Shown here: positions 36,858 through 46,374 of the stretch, piece after piece
Position numbering within the stretch: the stretch's first letter is position 1
How the letters are laid out: every line of letters starts with the position of its first letter
Assembly: GCA_004298155.1 (NCBI GenBank)
Contig: SCRD01000016.1
Location: 1 to 64,000 of the forward strand
DNA from: Acidobacteriota bacterium
Lineage (GTDB): Bacteria; Acidobacteriota; Terriglobia; UBA7540
Reading direction: 5' to 3'
Length of the DNA: 64,000 nt
Translations under genes and position numbers: made by a program
The notes under the pieces: model-generated
What the model saw: the letters and a program-made list of their open reading frames with translations, nothing else
What the model was told of the DNA's origin: nothing
Databases searched by the model: none

Positions 36858-37150
36858 TGCAATCTGCATCCTCTGGGATTCCGCAGCAGTAGATGTGTTA
36901 TCCCCGCATGCCGACCCGCAATCTTTCTACATGTGTCGATTGGCGGAGAGGAGAGCACTTTTCAAATTTCCGGGCACGCCAATATTGACAACGCATTTTC
37001 CCGTATCCAGGATTAGGTCCCGGCGCATATCCATCCCACGCCGGGAATCAACGACAGCGCCCAAGCCAGTGAAGTTGATACCCAAGCCGAAGTGCGTCCC
37101 GATATCGCATGGGTCGGTGTTATCATGGAATCAAAAACCTGGAGGGACGA

Positions 37151-37882
37151 ATGGCAGAGGATATCAGGGACAAAGTTGCAATCGTGACTGGCGGAACGCG
37201 GGGCATTGGCTTCAGCATCGCGCAACGACTGCTGGCCGAGGGCGCAAAAGTATTTATCTGCGGGCGTAATGCCGGGCACCTGAAAGCGGCGCTCGAAGCG
37301 TTGGGAAAGCAATCCAGGGGCAACGTGGACGGAGTCGCCGCAGATATGCGCCGCTATGAAGACTGCCGGAAAGTAGTGCAGAGCGCGGCAGAAAAATTCG
37401 GAGGGGTTGATATTCTTATTAACAATGCCGGTTTGGGTTATTTTAAGCCCGTGGACCAGCTGACACCAGACGAGTGGGATGAAACCATCGAAACAAACCT
37501 CTCCGGAGTCTTCTACTGCTGCCGTGAAGCCATTCCGCTGTTTCGCAAGCGCGGCGGCGGTTACATCTTCAACATCTCCAGCCTGGCGGGTACGAATCCA
37601 ATCGCGGGCGGCAGCGCTTATAATGCCTCCAAGTTCGGGTTGAATGGATTCAGCGAAGCCATGATGCAGGACGTGCGTCATGACGGCATCCGGGTAAGCT
37701 ACATCATGCCCGGCAGCGTGGATACCGATTTCGGCGCGGCGCCGGGATCGAAGCCCAGGGCGTCGTGGAAGCTGACCGGAGACGACATCGCCAAGGCTGT
37801 GGTCGACCTTTACAAGTTTCCGAAGACGGCGCTCGCCAGCAGGATCGAGATGCGGCCGTCACAGCCACCGAAAAAGAACTAA
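37151..37882 (+). CDS. Short-chain dehydrogenase/reductase
   Basis: 243 residues from ATG 37151 with GGAGG upstream. Classical SDR motifs: TGGTRGIG for the cofactor, NNAG, the catalytic Ser in NISSL, and YNASK with the Tyr-Lys pair. The basic residue in CGRN after the second strand suggests NADP(H). The C-terminus ends in a basic tail (MRPSQPPKKN). The substrate cannot be deduced. The sialidase-like gene follows 18 bases later. Confidence 0.9.
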   Translation: MAEDIRDKVAIVTGGTRGIGFSIAQRLLAEGAKVFICGRNAGHLKAALEALGKQSRGNVDGVAADMRRYEDCRKVVQSAAEKFGGVDILINNAGLGYFKPVDQLTPDEWDETIETNLSGVFYCCREAIPLFRKRGGGYIFNISSLAGTNPIAGGSAYNASKFGLNGFSEAMMQDVRHDGIRVSYIMPGSVDTDFGAAPGSKPRASWKLTGDDIAKAVVDLYKFPKTALASRIEMRPSQPPKKN

Positions 37883-37900
37883 CGCCCGGAGGTTCTGCTC

Positions 37901-39082
37901 ATGAAGTTTCATCGGCTGAAAATCTTGTTGACGATTGCCATCGTGATCGCCGCCGCTGCGTTTGTCCATTCAAGAAGTACGCAAGCGCCCCGGGTCCCCC
38001 AGATTGAGCTTTTGCGGACTCCAGGCGGCGGCATCCAGCCGCAGACCGCAGTTGATTCGGGCGGCGTACTCCACATGATTTACTTTACGGGCGACGCGTC
38101 GGCGGGCAACATCGAGTACGTTCGGCGCGCCCCTGGCAACTCAGCATTTTCAAAACCTATTCGGGTGAACAGCCAGCCAGCGAGCGCTCTCGCGGTGGGC
38201 ACAGTTCGTGGTCCTCAGATGGCGGTGGGAGCGGATGGGCAGGTTGATGTCGTCTGGTTTGGCTCGTCGAAGGCAACTCCCAAGGGGCCGGACAACTCAA
38301 CCCCCCTGCTCTTCTCACGCCTTGACGCCTCCGGCACGGCCTTTACACCACAGCGCAATCTGGTGCAGTACGCCAAAGGACTTGATGGCGGTCTCTCCGT
38401 TGCGGCCGACAAGAAGAGTAATGTCTACGTAGTTTGGCACGCGACTGGAACAACGCCCGGTGAAGCGCACCGCCGAGTTTACCTGGCACGTTCCGCTGAT
38501 GGCGGCAGGACCTTTGCGCGGGAAGTCGCGGTTTCGCCTGCTGCGCTGGGCGCCTGTGGCTGCTGCGGAATGCGCGCCTTTGTTGATGGCAGCGGCGCAT
38601 TGTTCGTCCTGTATCGCGCCGCCGCTGAAGACATCCATCGCAACATGACGCTGCTGGTCTCTACGGACAGCGGCCGCACGTTCCGTGCCAGTGAAGTTTC
38701 CGCCTGGCAGCTCAACGCCTGCCCCATGAGCACGGCCTATCTGGGCGAAGGGGGACAGCGCGTGCTGGCTGCATGGGAAAAAGCCGGCGAGGTTTACTTC
38801 GACCGGATCAACCCAGCGACCTTCCAACTCTCATCTTCATTTGCCGCGCCGGGCCAGAGCAACGACCGGAAGCATCCCGCCGTAGCTGCCAATTCGCAAG
38901 GCCAAGTACTTCTGGCCTGGACGGAAGGGACCGGCTGGAAAAAGGGCGGTTCACTTGCGTGGCAGCTCTACGACCAGTCAGGCCGGCCCCTCGGCACCGC
39001 TGGACACGCGCTCGGCGTTCCCGTCTGGGGCCTGCCCAGTATTTACACCACCCCCAACGGCAACTTCACGATTGTTTACTGA
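37901..39082 (+). CDS. Secreted sialidase-fold beta-propeller protein
   Basis: 393 residues with an N-terminal signal or anchor helix (about 9-27). Asp-box phrases SADGGRTF and STDSGRTF mark a six-bladed BNR/sialidase propeller. The arginine triad and catalytic Tyr of true sialidases cannot be placed with confidence, so enzymatic activity is uncertain. A GACGCCGMRA phrase is unusual and may bind metal or form disulfides. It is coupled to the SDR gene. The same frame stays open after the stop codon for another 60 codons (39083-39265). Confidence 0.75.
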   Translation: MKFHRLKILLTIAIVIAAAAFVHSRSTQAPRVPQIELLRTPGGGIQPQTAVDSGGVLHMIYFTGDASAGNIEYVRRAPGNSAFSKPIRVNSQPASALAVGTVRGPQMAVGADGQVDVVWFGSSKATPKGPDNSTPLLFSRLDASGTAFTPQRNLVQYAKGLDGGLSVAADKKSNVYVVWHATGTTPGEAHRRVYLARSADGGRTFAREVAVSPAALGACGCCGMRAFVDGSGALFVLYRAAAEDIHRNMTLLVSTDSGRTFRASEVSAWQLNACPMSTAYLGEGGQRVLAAWEKAGEVYFDRINPATFQLSSSFAAPGQSNDRKHPAVAANSQGQVLLAWTEGTGWKKGGSLAWQLYDQSGRPLGTAGHALGVPVWGLPSIYTTPNGNFTIVY

Positions 39083-39265
39083 TCGCCAGGAAATAATCTC
39101 TGCCACACAAAGTTTGTTACGCCGGAGGGCGGCCATACCCTGACCCAGGCCGGCTATGTGAATCTGTTTTTCAACCACGACGAGTTCCTGGGGATCTATA
39201 GCAAAGATCGGGGCCTGCATGGAAATGCTGAAAAGGCGCTAGCCAATGATGAAATGAGCGCATAA
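39083..39265 (+). pseudogene. Coding-like stretch after the sialidase-fold gene, no start codon
   Basis: In the same frame as the preceding gene, past its TGA at 39080-39082, 60 sense codons run to TAA at 39263. The reading KFVTPEGGHTLTQAGYVNLF...NHDEFLGIYSKDRG looks like real protein, but there is no ATG, GTG or TTG near its beginning. It may be the tail of a lost gene. The rest, up to 39495, is empty. Confidence 0.3.
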
Positions 39266-39495
39266 CAGCCAACCTCAGGATGTTGAGGTGTTGGCCTCGC
39301 GAAACGGTCTTGAACTTCCCTGGCAAGCTGAAAGCTAGAAGCTATTACTCCCCGATTGTCAATGTACTTCCATCCCAACCCTTGTTATATTGTTTCTTCT
39401 TCAGGCGAGACAGTTGCGTTACGGGGCTTCGATTTCAGGGCGCAATGCCACATCGAGACTATCTCACGCCCACTCATCACAAGAGGAGAGCCAAC

Positions 39496-42282
39496 GTGCC
39501 ACTGTTGCGAATTTCACGGATTCATCTGGTAATTCTCATATTTTACTTTTCATACGTAATTGCCTTCTCTGGCTGCGAAAAGCGCCCTGCGCAGGTCCAA
39601 GAACTCATGGCGCCGGCGGGCAATCGCCCCGCCGAGATCGTGGCGCGGGGCGAGACAGTGCTGCCCAATGGCCGGCTGGTGACGCCGCAGGGCGTAGAGG
39701 TGAAAGTTGCGCCGCATCCTTACGGCCTGGCGCTCTCTTCTGACGGCAGGATGCTGGTGACTTCCAACAGCGGGACCTGGCCAATTTCCGCCTCCATCAT
39801 TTCCGGCCTCTCCAGCAGTAGTCCCACGGTGCAACAGATTCCGCCGGGATACCCGCCTCGAAATTCGGAACCTGACCTCAAGAGCGTTTACCTCGGTGTA
39901 GCCATCGCGCAGAACAATCGCACTCTTTATCTTTCCGAGGGCAACAACGGGAAAATCGGCATCTTCGATTTGAAAACGCGGCGCGACCTGGGCAAGCTCA
40001 GCCTCGACGGCCGCTACCGGGGAAAAAGCTATCAAAACAGCCTGGCGGGCGACGTAAAGCTATCGCCCGACGGCAAGGACCTTTACGCGCTCGACCTGGC
40101 GCATTTCCGAATGGTGGTTTTTGACACGCATTCGCGCCGCATGATCGCCAGCGTGCCGGTTGGGCGGTTGCCGTTTGGCCTGGCGCTCTCGCCTGACGGC
40201 AAGACGGCTTACGTAACCAATGTTGGCATGTTCCGTTACTCGTTGGTGCCCGGCTACAGCCCCAAGGACGCTCTGCACACCGGGCTTGACTTTCCTCCCT
40301 TCGGGTTTCCGTCAAAAGAGGCCGAGAATGGAACGGTTGTACAGGGCAAGAAAATTCCCGGGTTGGGAACCCCCAACGTTCCGGAGTCGAATTCGGTCTA
40401 TATCCTGGACATTACCGATCCCGGCCACCCTGCAGTGAAAGCCAAGACTCGGACCGGCATTCCCACCGGGCCCGGATCCGTGGGTGGATCGAGCCCTGGA
40501 GCCGTGGTGGCGGGCGGGGACAAAGTTTATGTCAGCAACTCCGCCCAGGACAGCATCAGCATTCTCGACGCGCGCACCGGGAAAGAAGAAAGAACGCTAC
40601 TGCTCGAGCCTGCGAAGGCCGTCGCCGGCTTGCGCGGCCTGCTGCCTTTCGGGCTGGCGCTCAGTCCGGACGGGAGCCGCCTCTATGTAGCCTGCGCGGG
40701 AATTAACGCGCTGGCGGTGATTGATACGCTGCAGGAAAAAGTTCTCGGCTACGTTCCCACGGGATGGTTCCCCGCGCGCGTGATTGTGAGCCCGGACGGC
40801 AAAACGCTTTACGTGGACAATGCCAAAGGGCTTGGCGCGGGGCCGAACGGCGGGGCGAATTTTCATGAAGGACCCACCGGAGATTACATCGGCGACATTA
40901 CTCCGGGCGTGATTACCATCATGCCGTCGCCGGAAACGGACAAACTGGGCGAATTGACGGCGCAGGTGCTTCGCAACAATGGATTCATTCCGCAGGAGGA
41001 GCTGGCGCGCCCTGTGGATTTTCCTGTTCCACCGGATGGCCAGGCGAGCGAGAAAATCAAATATGTCGTTTTTATCGTCAAAGAGAATCGAACGTTCGAC
41101 CAGATTTTCGGCGACGTGAAATCAGTGGGCGACGAGCAGGTGAACGGCGATCCCTCGCTTTCTCATTATGGCGATGATGCGACAGTGAGCGAGAAAGGTG
41201 AGCCCACTGAGGAACACGTCCGTGTTTCACCCAACCATCACGCGCTGGCCGAGCGCTTTGGCCTGAGCGACAACTACTACGTGGATTCCGACGTTTCCGT
41301 GGACGGCCACCACTGGCTGGTGGGAAATTATCCGAACACTGAATTTGAATCTGCCTGGCCTGCGGGTTACGGCGGCCAGTTCAACTTTGTGCCGGACCAG
41401 AACGCGCCGGGGCGACTCGAAATCGGAAGCACGTCGCCCGCGCCGGAAGATTTTCTGGAAGCAGGTTCGCTGTGGGAACACCTTGCCCGTCACAACGTTA
41501 CCTTCCGCAACTATGGCGAGAACCTGGAACTGGCCGGGAATTCCGAGGAAGGCGGGTCAGAGCCCACGGGCGTGCGCGAATCTGTCAACATTCCCATGCC
41601 GGAGGTCTTGTTCAAGAACACCTCTCGCACCTACCCCAACTTCAACACGTCGATTCCAGACCAGTATCGTTTCAAGCAGTTCAAGCAGGAATTTGACGAA
41701 CGGTACCTGAGCGGCAACGAGCCTCTGCCGCAGTTCATGTACCTCTGGCTGTGCAATGACCACACGGCCAAGCCGCGGCCCGCGGACGGTTATCCTTATC
41801 GTGCATCATATGTGGCGGATAATGACCTGGCACTCGGAAAACTGATCGAGTTGTTTTCCCACAGCCCGTTCTGGAAAAACATGGCGATCTTTGTGACTGA
41901 AGACGATGCGCAGAACGGCCAGGACCACGTTGACGCTCACCGCAGCCTGCTGTTGGTGATCAGCCCGTATTCGCGGCGAGGCGTTTCGCATGTTCACGCC
42001 AGCATGCTCAGTATCCTGAAGACCTTTAACCTGATTTTCGGCCTTCCGCCCATCAACCAGTATGACGCGGCCGCCACCAGCCTGGCTGATCGCTTCACCG
42101 ACAAGCCGGACTTCAGCACCTATACGCCCGCACCGGAAGATTCGCGCATCTTCGATCCTGCAAAGGCGCGCGACCCGGACTACTTTGCCAGCCGCGGCCT
42201 CCCGCTGCCGCCCTCGGCCGAATTCGACAACCCGGCGGCCATCAGAAAGCAGATGGACCGTAAGCAACCGGCGAGAATGTAA
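39496..42282 (+). CDS. YncE-like beta-propeller / phosphoesterase lipoprotein
   Basis: 928 residues from GTG 39496, preceded by AGGAGA. A signal peptide ends in a lipobox (IAFSGC), so it is likely a lipoprotein; the frame is open back to 39280 without support. Residues ~60-480 form a seven-bladed propeller with repeated phrases GLALSSDGRML, VKLSPDGKDLYALD, GLALSPDGKTAYV. From about 520 a PF04185-type phosphoesterase begins (YVVFIVKENRTFDQIFGDV) with ALAERFGLSDNYYVDS and VTEDDAQNGQDHVDAHRS. This two-domain architecture is known in bacteria, but its substrate is not. Confidence 0.88.
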   Translation: MPLLRISRIHLVILIFYFSYVIAFSGCEKRPAQVQELMAPAGNRPAEIVARGETVLPNGRLVTPQGVEVKVAPHPYGLALSSDGRMLVTSNSGTWPISASIISGLSSSSPTVQQIPPGYPPRNSEPDLKSVYLGVAIAQNNRTLYLSEGNNGKIGIFDLKTRRDLGKLSLDGRYRGKSYQNSLAGDVKLSPDGKDLYALDLAHFRMVVFDTHSRRMIASVPVGRLPFGLALSPDGKTAYVTNVGMFRYSLVPGYSPKDALHTGLDFPPFGFPSKEAENGTVVQGKKIPGLGTPNVPESNSVYILDITDPGHPAVKAKTRTGIPTGPGSVGGSSPGAVVAGGDKVYVSNSAQDSISILDARTGKEERTLLLEPAKAVAGLRGLLPFGLALSPDGSRLYVACAGINALAVIDTLQEKVLGYVPTGWFPARVIVSPDGKTLYVDNAKGLGAGPNGGANFHEGPTGDYIGDITPGVITIMPSPETDKLGELTAQVLRNNGFIPQEELARPVDFPVPPDGQASEKIKYVVFIVKENRTFDQIFGDVKSVGDEQVNGDPSLSHYGDDATVSEKGEPTEEHVRVSPNHHALAERFGLSDNYYVDSDVSVDGHHWLVGNYPNTEFESAWPAGYGGQFNFVPDQNAPGRLEIGSTSPAPEDFLEAGSLWEHLARHNVTFRNYGENLELAGNSEEGGSEPTGVRESVNIPMPEVLFKNTSRTYPNFNTSIPDQYRFKQFKQEFDERYLSGNEPLPQFMYLWLCNDHTAKPRPADGYPYRASYVADNDLALGKLIELFSHSPFWKNMAIFVTEDDAQNGQDHVDAHRSLLLVISPYSRRGVSHVHASMLSILKTFNLIFGLPPINQYDAAATSLADRFTDKPDFSTYTPAPEDSRIFDPAKARDPDYFASRGLPLPPSAEFDNPAAIRKQMDRKQPARM

Positions 42283-42501
42283 CTTAACGGCTATCACTTG
42301 AGCTTCTAACACAGCACTCAGCGCACTCGTCTGTGCTTAAGCACAACTGCCGTCTGGCCGGTCAGCGGTGCATCGTGTACAATCGAGACTTCGCACGCCG
42401 CTTGAGGGACTACCCATGGCGGCGGGCGCCACAACGATTGGAAACGCAGGGACCGCGCCGAGGGGGACCGCCGCGAGAACTTCCTGCCCGACGAACCCGG
42501 A

Positions 42502-44739
42502 ATGAATTCATTACTGGAACAGCTTAACGCGCAACAGCGCGCCGCCGTGGAACATACCGACGGGCCGCTGCTGATCCTGGCGGGAGCGGGCAGCGGCAAG
42601 ACGCGTGTCATCACTTACCGCATCGCCTATCTGATTGAGGTGTGCGGCATCCCGCCGGAAAACATTCTCGCTGTAACCTTCACCAACAAGGCCGCCGGCC
42701 AGATGAGGGACCGTGTGGCGGCGCTTCTGGAAGGCAGGGTTGGCCGGCTCCCGCACATCTCGACTTTCCATTCGTTCTGCGTCAGCGTTCTCCGGCGGCA
42801 CATTGAGCGCCTGGGATACTCGCGCGACTTTACCATTTACGACGAGGATGACCAGCAGCGGGCGGTAAAGGTGGCCGGACAGGAGTTGGGCCTGAGTGAC
42901 TGGATCAGTTCGCCGCGCTCGGTGCTGGCGCGTATTAGCGCCGCGAAGAACCGGGGCGTTTCTCCAGAGAAGATGCGGGACAGCGCTTATGATCCCGCAG
43001 CGCGCAATCTCGCCGCGCTCTTTGAGCGGTACGAAAGCAAGTTAAGGCAGTCGAACGCGCTCGACTTTGACGACCTGCTGCTAAAAACCGTGGTGCTCTT
43101 TGACGATGCCCCGGACGTCGCGGAGGAATACAACCGGCGCTTCCGCTACGTCATGGTGGACGAGTACCAGGACACCAACCGGGTCCAATATCGGTTAATC
43201 CGGCAGCTTACGCACGCCCAGCAGAACATCTGCGCGGTGGGCGACGAAGACCAGTCGATTTACCGATGGCGCGGGGCCGATATTGAAAATATCCTGAATT
43301 TTGACCAGGACTATCCCGGCACTATCATGATCCGCCTGGAACAGAATTATCGCTCGACGCAGATGATTCTGGACGCGGCCACGGCAGTGGTGAGCCACAA
43401 CATCGCGCGCAAGGGAAAATCCCTGCGGACTGACCGCGGCGCGGGCCTGCGCGTGGGTTTGTACGAGGCGCGCAATGCGGATGAAGAGGGATGGTTTGTT
43501 GCCAGCGAGATTACGAAGACCCTCGGCGAGGATTCGTTGAAAAGCGTTGGAGTCCTGTTCCGCACTAACGCGCAGTCAAGGACGCTGGAAGAGGCCCTGC
43601 GCAGGAACCGCATCGAATACCGGGTGGTGGGAGGAACCAGTTTTTATGACCGGTCTGAGATCAAGGACGCGCTGGCGTATGCGCGGCTGGCTAATAATCT
43701 GCGTGATTCGTCCGCCATGCAGCGCATTATCAATACGCCGCCGCGGGGTATTGGGCAAACCACCATCGACCAGCTCCTGGCACTCGCTGCAGAACGTGAA
43801 TTGACGCTGTGGGAAGCCCTTGAACAGGCCCTGGCTACCGGTGCGCAGACGCTTTCAAATCGCGCTCTGAAGGCCCTCGATGATTTCCGCATTATGATGA
43901 CGGGGCTGGCTCGAGACCGCGAGACACACTCTCTCAGCGAGTTCTTCCGCGCAGTCCTCGACCACACGCGTTACATTGAAATGCTGGACGCAGAGAATAC
44001 GCCGGCGGCCGAGAACCGCATCGAGAACCTGCGCGAACTGGTAAACGCCGCGGCCGAGGCGGAAGAGCGTGGCGAGCGCCTGTCGGAATTTCTGGACCAC
44101 GCCGCACTGGTTTCAGACGCCGACAGTTACGATGAGCGCGCCCGAGTGACGCTGATGACGCTCCACAGCGCCAAAGGGTTGGAGTTTTCCGTCGTTTTCC
44201 TGGCGGGCATGGAAGAAGGTCTCTTTCCACACAAGCTCTCGGCCGACGACAATGCCGCCCTCGAGGAGGAGCGCCGTCTGTGTTACGTGGGCATGACGCG
44301 CGCCCGTGACCGCCTGGTCCTCACCTGGGTGCGTGAGCGGCGCTTTTACGGCCGCCAGTCGCAGGAAGGGACCACGCCTTCGCGTTTCTTAAGCGAAATT
44401 CCGCACGAGCTTATCGAGCCGCTCAATGTTACGATGTTTTCTTCCAAGGCGCGTACGAGCTGGGGCAGCGCGGTCAATTCCGTCGAGGGTGTTGAAAGGT
44501 TTTTCTCCCAACGCGGGCGCGATCTGAAACCTTCGAGCTCAGGGCCAGTGATTCCGCGATCCCAACCGGCGACCCCGGTACGCTGGCGGCAGGGCTCGAA
44601 AGTGCGGCACCCCAAGTACGGGATCGGGACCGTCCTCGATTCGGAGGGCGTAGGGGAAGATACCAAAGTGACGGTCAGCTTTCCCGGCTACGGCCGCAAG
44701 AAGCTGGTAGAGCGATACGCGTCCCTTGAAAAAGTCTGA
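42502..44739 (+). CDS. pcrA: UvrD/PcrA-type DNA helicase
   Basis: A 745-residue superfamily 1A helicase, moving 3' to 5' in repair and replication restart. Walker A is AGAGSGKTR (about 27-35), motif II is VDEYQDTN, motif III GDEDQSIYRWRGA, motif IV EQNYRST, and motif VI is RRLCYVGMTRARD. The C-terminus has the RNA-polymerase-binding Tudor-like domain of PcrA (VRHPKYGIGTVL...FPGYGRKKL), which decides pcrA over rep. The length is typical. The TlpA-fusion gene starts 25 bases after its stop. Confidence 0.94.
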   Translation: MNSLLEQLNAQQRAAVEHTDGPLLILAGAGSGKTRVITYRIAYLIEVCGIPPENILAVTFTNKAAGQMRDRVAALLEGRVGRLPHISTFHSFCVSVLRRHIERLGYSRDFTIYDEDDQQRAVKVAGQELGLSDWISSPRSVLARISAAKNRGVSPEKMRDSAYDPAARNLAALFERYESKLRQSNALDFDDLLLKTVVLFDDAPDVAEEYNRRFRYVMVDEYQDTNRVQYRLIRQLTHAQQNICAVGDEDQSIYRWRGADIENILNFDQDYPGTIMIRLEQNYRSTQMILDAATAVVSHNIARKGKSLRTDRGAGLRVGLYEARNADEEGWFVASEITKTLGEDSLKSVGVLFRTNAQSRTLEEALRRNRIEYRVVGGTSFYDRSEIKDALAYARLANNLRDSSAMQRIINTPPRGIGQTTIDQLLALAAERELTLWEALEQALATGAQTLSNRALKALDDFRIMMTGLARDRETHSLSEFFRAVLDHTRYIEMLDAENTPAAENRIENLRELVNAAAEAEERGERLSEFLDHAALVSDADSYDERARVTLMTLHSAKGLEFSVVFLAGMEEGLFPHKLSADDNAALEEERRLCYVGMTRARDRLVLTWVRERRFYGRQSQEGTTPSRFLSEIPHELIEPLNVTMFSSKARTSWGSAVNSVEGVERFFSQRGRDLKPSSSGPVIPRSQPATPVRWRQGSKVRHPKYGIGTVLDSEGVGEDTKVTVSFPGYGRKKLVERYASLEKV

Positions 44740-44764
44740 GACGGAGGCAGCGGAAGGCAGGACA

Positions 44765-46054
44765 ATGACGTATCAGGCGGCCTCCGGCGAGCAGAAAAGC
44801 TGGCAGAATGTGCCTCCCGCGAGGAAAGTCGGGAAGGGAGTGCGCACTGCTTGGGTATCTGCAGCCTGCATTCTTGCCTTTCTCGCAGCAGGCGCTAGAG
44901 CTCAGGCCACACCACCCCAGGTAAGTGTGATTCTGCAAAAGGTTGGCTATGTTTACGGCCACCTGGAGAATTACCACCTCGCGGTCACACGGGAGAGCTC
45001 TTTCCTGCAATCTCACGCAAGCTTCTCTCGCCATTCGGAAATTTCACTGGATGGCGCCCGGGGAGGGCGAGCGCGAATGGAGCTGACCGGCGATGGGCCC
45101 AACGTTGTAATCGTCAGCGACGGGAAAACCACCTGGCAGTATGCGCCGGATAAGAAGCAATATTCGGAACGCCAAGAGCCTGCGCTGGCGAATGAGGGCG
45201 GTGCGCAAGAGCTTACAGGCGGGCATGAGGACCTGTTCCGGCAGATGCATGACCTTCTTGTGGGTCGTTTTGTGAAGCTGCCGCAGCTTGAAAAAAGTGC
45301 AACGTTCGAGGGCGAGGAAAAGATCACGTTCGAGGGCAGACAAACGCCTTGTTACCGGATTACGATCCATCTGGAGAACCTCATAGACCAGTTGTGGATT
45401 AGCCAGTCTGGTTTTCTGGTGCTGCAGGAGAAGACGACCCAGACTCCCGCAAGCTCCGGGGGCCGGACGCTTGTGAATGACAATATTCAAGTTCGTGAAA
45501 TCCGCACGCACGCCGCGCGGCCCCCGGATTTTTTTACATTTACCCCGCCCGCCAATGCCTGGCGTGTTGTGGCGCTGGAATTGCCTGGCGAGAGGGAAGG
45601 TGTTGAGGGTACATCAGCGGGGAATTTCACTCTGAGCGACGTCGAGGGCAACCAGGTCAGCCTGAGTGATTTTCAGGGCAAGACTGTTCTCATGAGTTTT
45701 TGGGCAACATGGTGCATGCCTTGCAAACGAGAGCTGCCCACGCTTCAAAAAATTTTTGAGGAGCGCAAGGATGTGGTGGTCCTCACCGTGGATGACGAGA
45801 ATGCGGAAACCGTCAGAAACTTTCTGGAGGACAATCATTATGCCTTTCCAGCACTGATGGACCGGGAACGAACGCTTTTCAGGAAGTTTGCTGTACACTT
45901 TATTCCCACGGTGCTCGTGATCGATCAGGAAGGGGTCATCGTCCATGAGATCGTGGGATGGGAAGGTCCCCAGGAACTTCTTGCGGCGCTCAAAACCGCG
46001 GAAACCGGGGATGCGAAGCCGGCGAGAACAGGAAGCAACCTATTGCGCCAATGA
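44765..46054 (+). CDS. LolA/DUF2092-like domain fused to a TlpA-type thioredoxin
   Basis: 429 residues from ATG 44765 (AGGA nearby); a TTG at 44726 would overlap pcrA. A signal or anchor helix lies near 27-47. Residues ~55-250 look like the lipoprotein-sorting/DUF2092 beta half-barrel (ARMELTGDGPNVVIVSDG, TWQYAPDKKQYSERQE). From about 280 a TlpA/AhpC-type thioredoxin fold begins (FTLSDVEGNQVSLSDFQGKT), with active-site Cys in WATWCMPCKREL at about 316/319. It should be a periplasmic thiol protein. What the lipid-binding-like half carries is unknown. Confidence 0.82.
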   Translation: MTYQAASGEQKSWQNVPPARKVGKGVRTAWVSAACILAFLAAGARAQATPPQVSVILQKVGYVYGHLENYHLAVTRESSFLQSHASFSRHSEISLDGARGGRARMELTGDGPNVVIVSDGKTTWQYAPDKKQYSERQEPALANEGGAQELTGGHEDLFRQMHDLLVGRFVKLPQLEKSATFEGEEKITFEGRQTPCYRITIHLENLIDQLWISQSGFLVLQEKTTQTPASSGGRTLVNDNIQVREIRTHAARPPDFFTFTPPANAWRVVALELPGEREGVEGTSAGNFTLSDVEGNQVSLSDFQGKTVLMSFWATWCMPCKRELPTLQKIFEERKDVVVLTVDDENAETVRNFLEDNHYAFPALMDRERTLFRKFAVHFIPTVLVIDQEGVIVHEIVGWEGPQELLAALKTAETGDAKPARTGSNLLRQ

Positions 46055-46069
46055 ACCAGGAGAAGACAG

Positions 46070-46225
46070 GTGAATACGAAGTCAGTCAAAGACAAAGCAG
46101 AACGTAAGAAACTGAAACGGGAAGCGCGCAATAAACAGCCGCGTAAGCCCAAGCAGACCGAGCCGCGCGGCTCACACAGGCCCAAGGTCAAGAAGAAAGG
46201 TCCGAGCCAAACTGCTCGCAAGTAG
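46070..46225 (+). CDS. Very basic small protein (51 aa)
   Basis: GTG 46070 has AGGAG 8 bases upstream. The product is 51 residues with about 40 % Lys/Arg (MNTKSVKDKAERKKLKREAR, then KPKQTEPRGSH and KKKGPSQTARK) and no hydrophobic core. It is probably an unstructured nucleic-acid- or ribosome-binding protein. It follows the TlpA-fusion gene by 15 bases and may be in its transcript. No family is recognised. Confidence 0.55.
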   Translation: MNTKSVKDKAERKKLKREARNKQPRKPKQTEPRGSHRPKVKKKGPSQTARK

Positions 46226-46374
46226 CTAGAAGGGCGGTTGCGCCTGCTGTGCTGGCCGCCGCTGCCGCCTTGGGGCTCAGTGGGCGTTCTTGTTCGGGTA
46301 CGCCGGGGATGGTCGGCATCGAGGTTATGGGTTGCCCGTCCCGGCTCTTCTGACTGTTCTTCCAAAGGAGTGCT

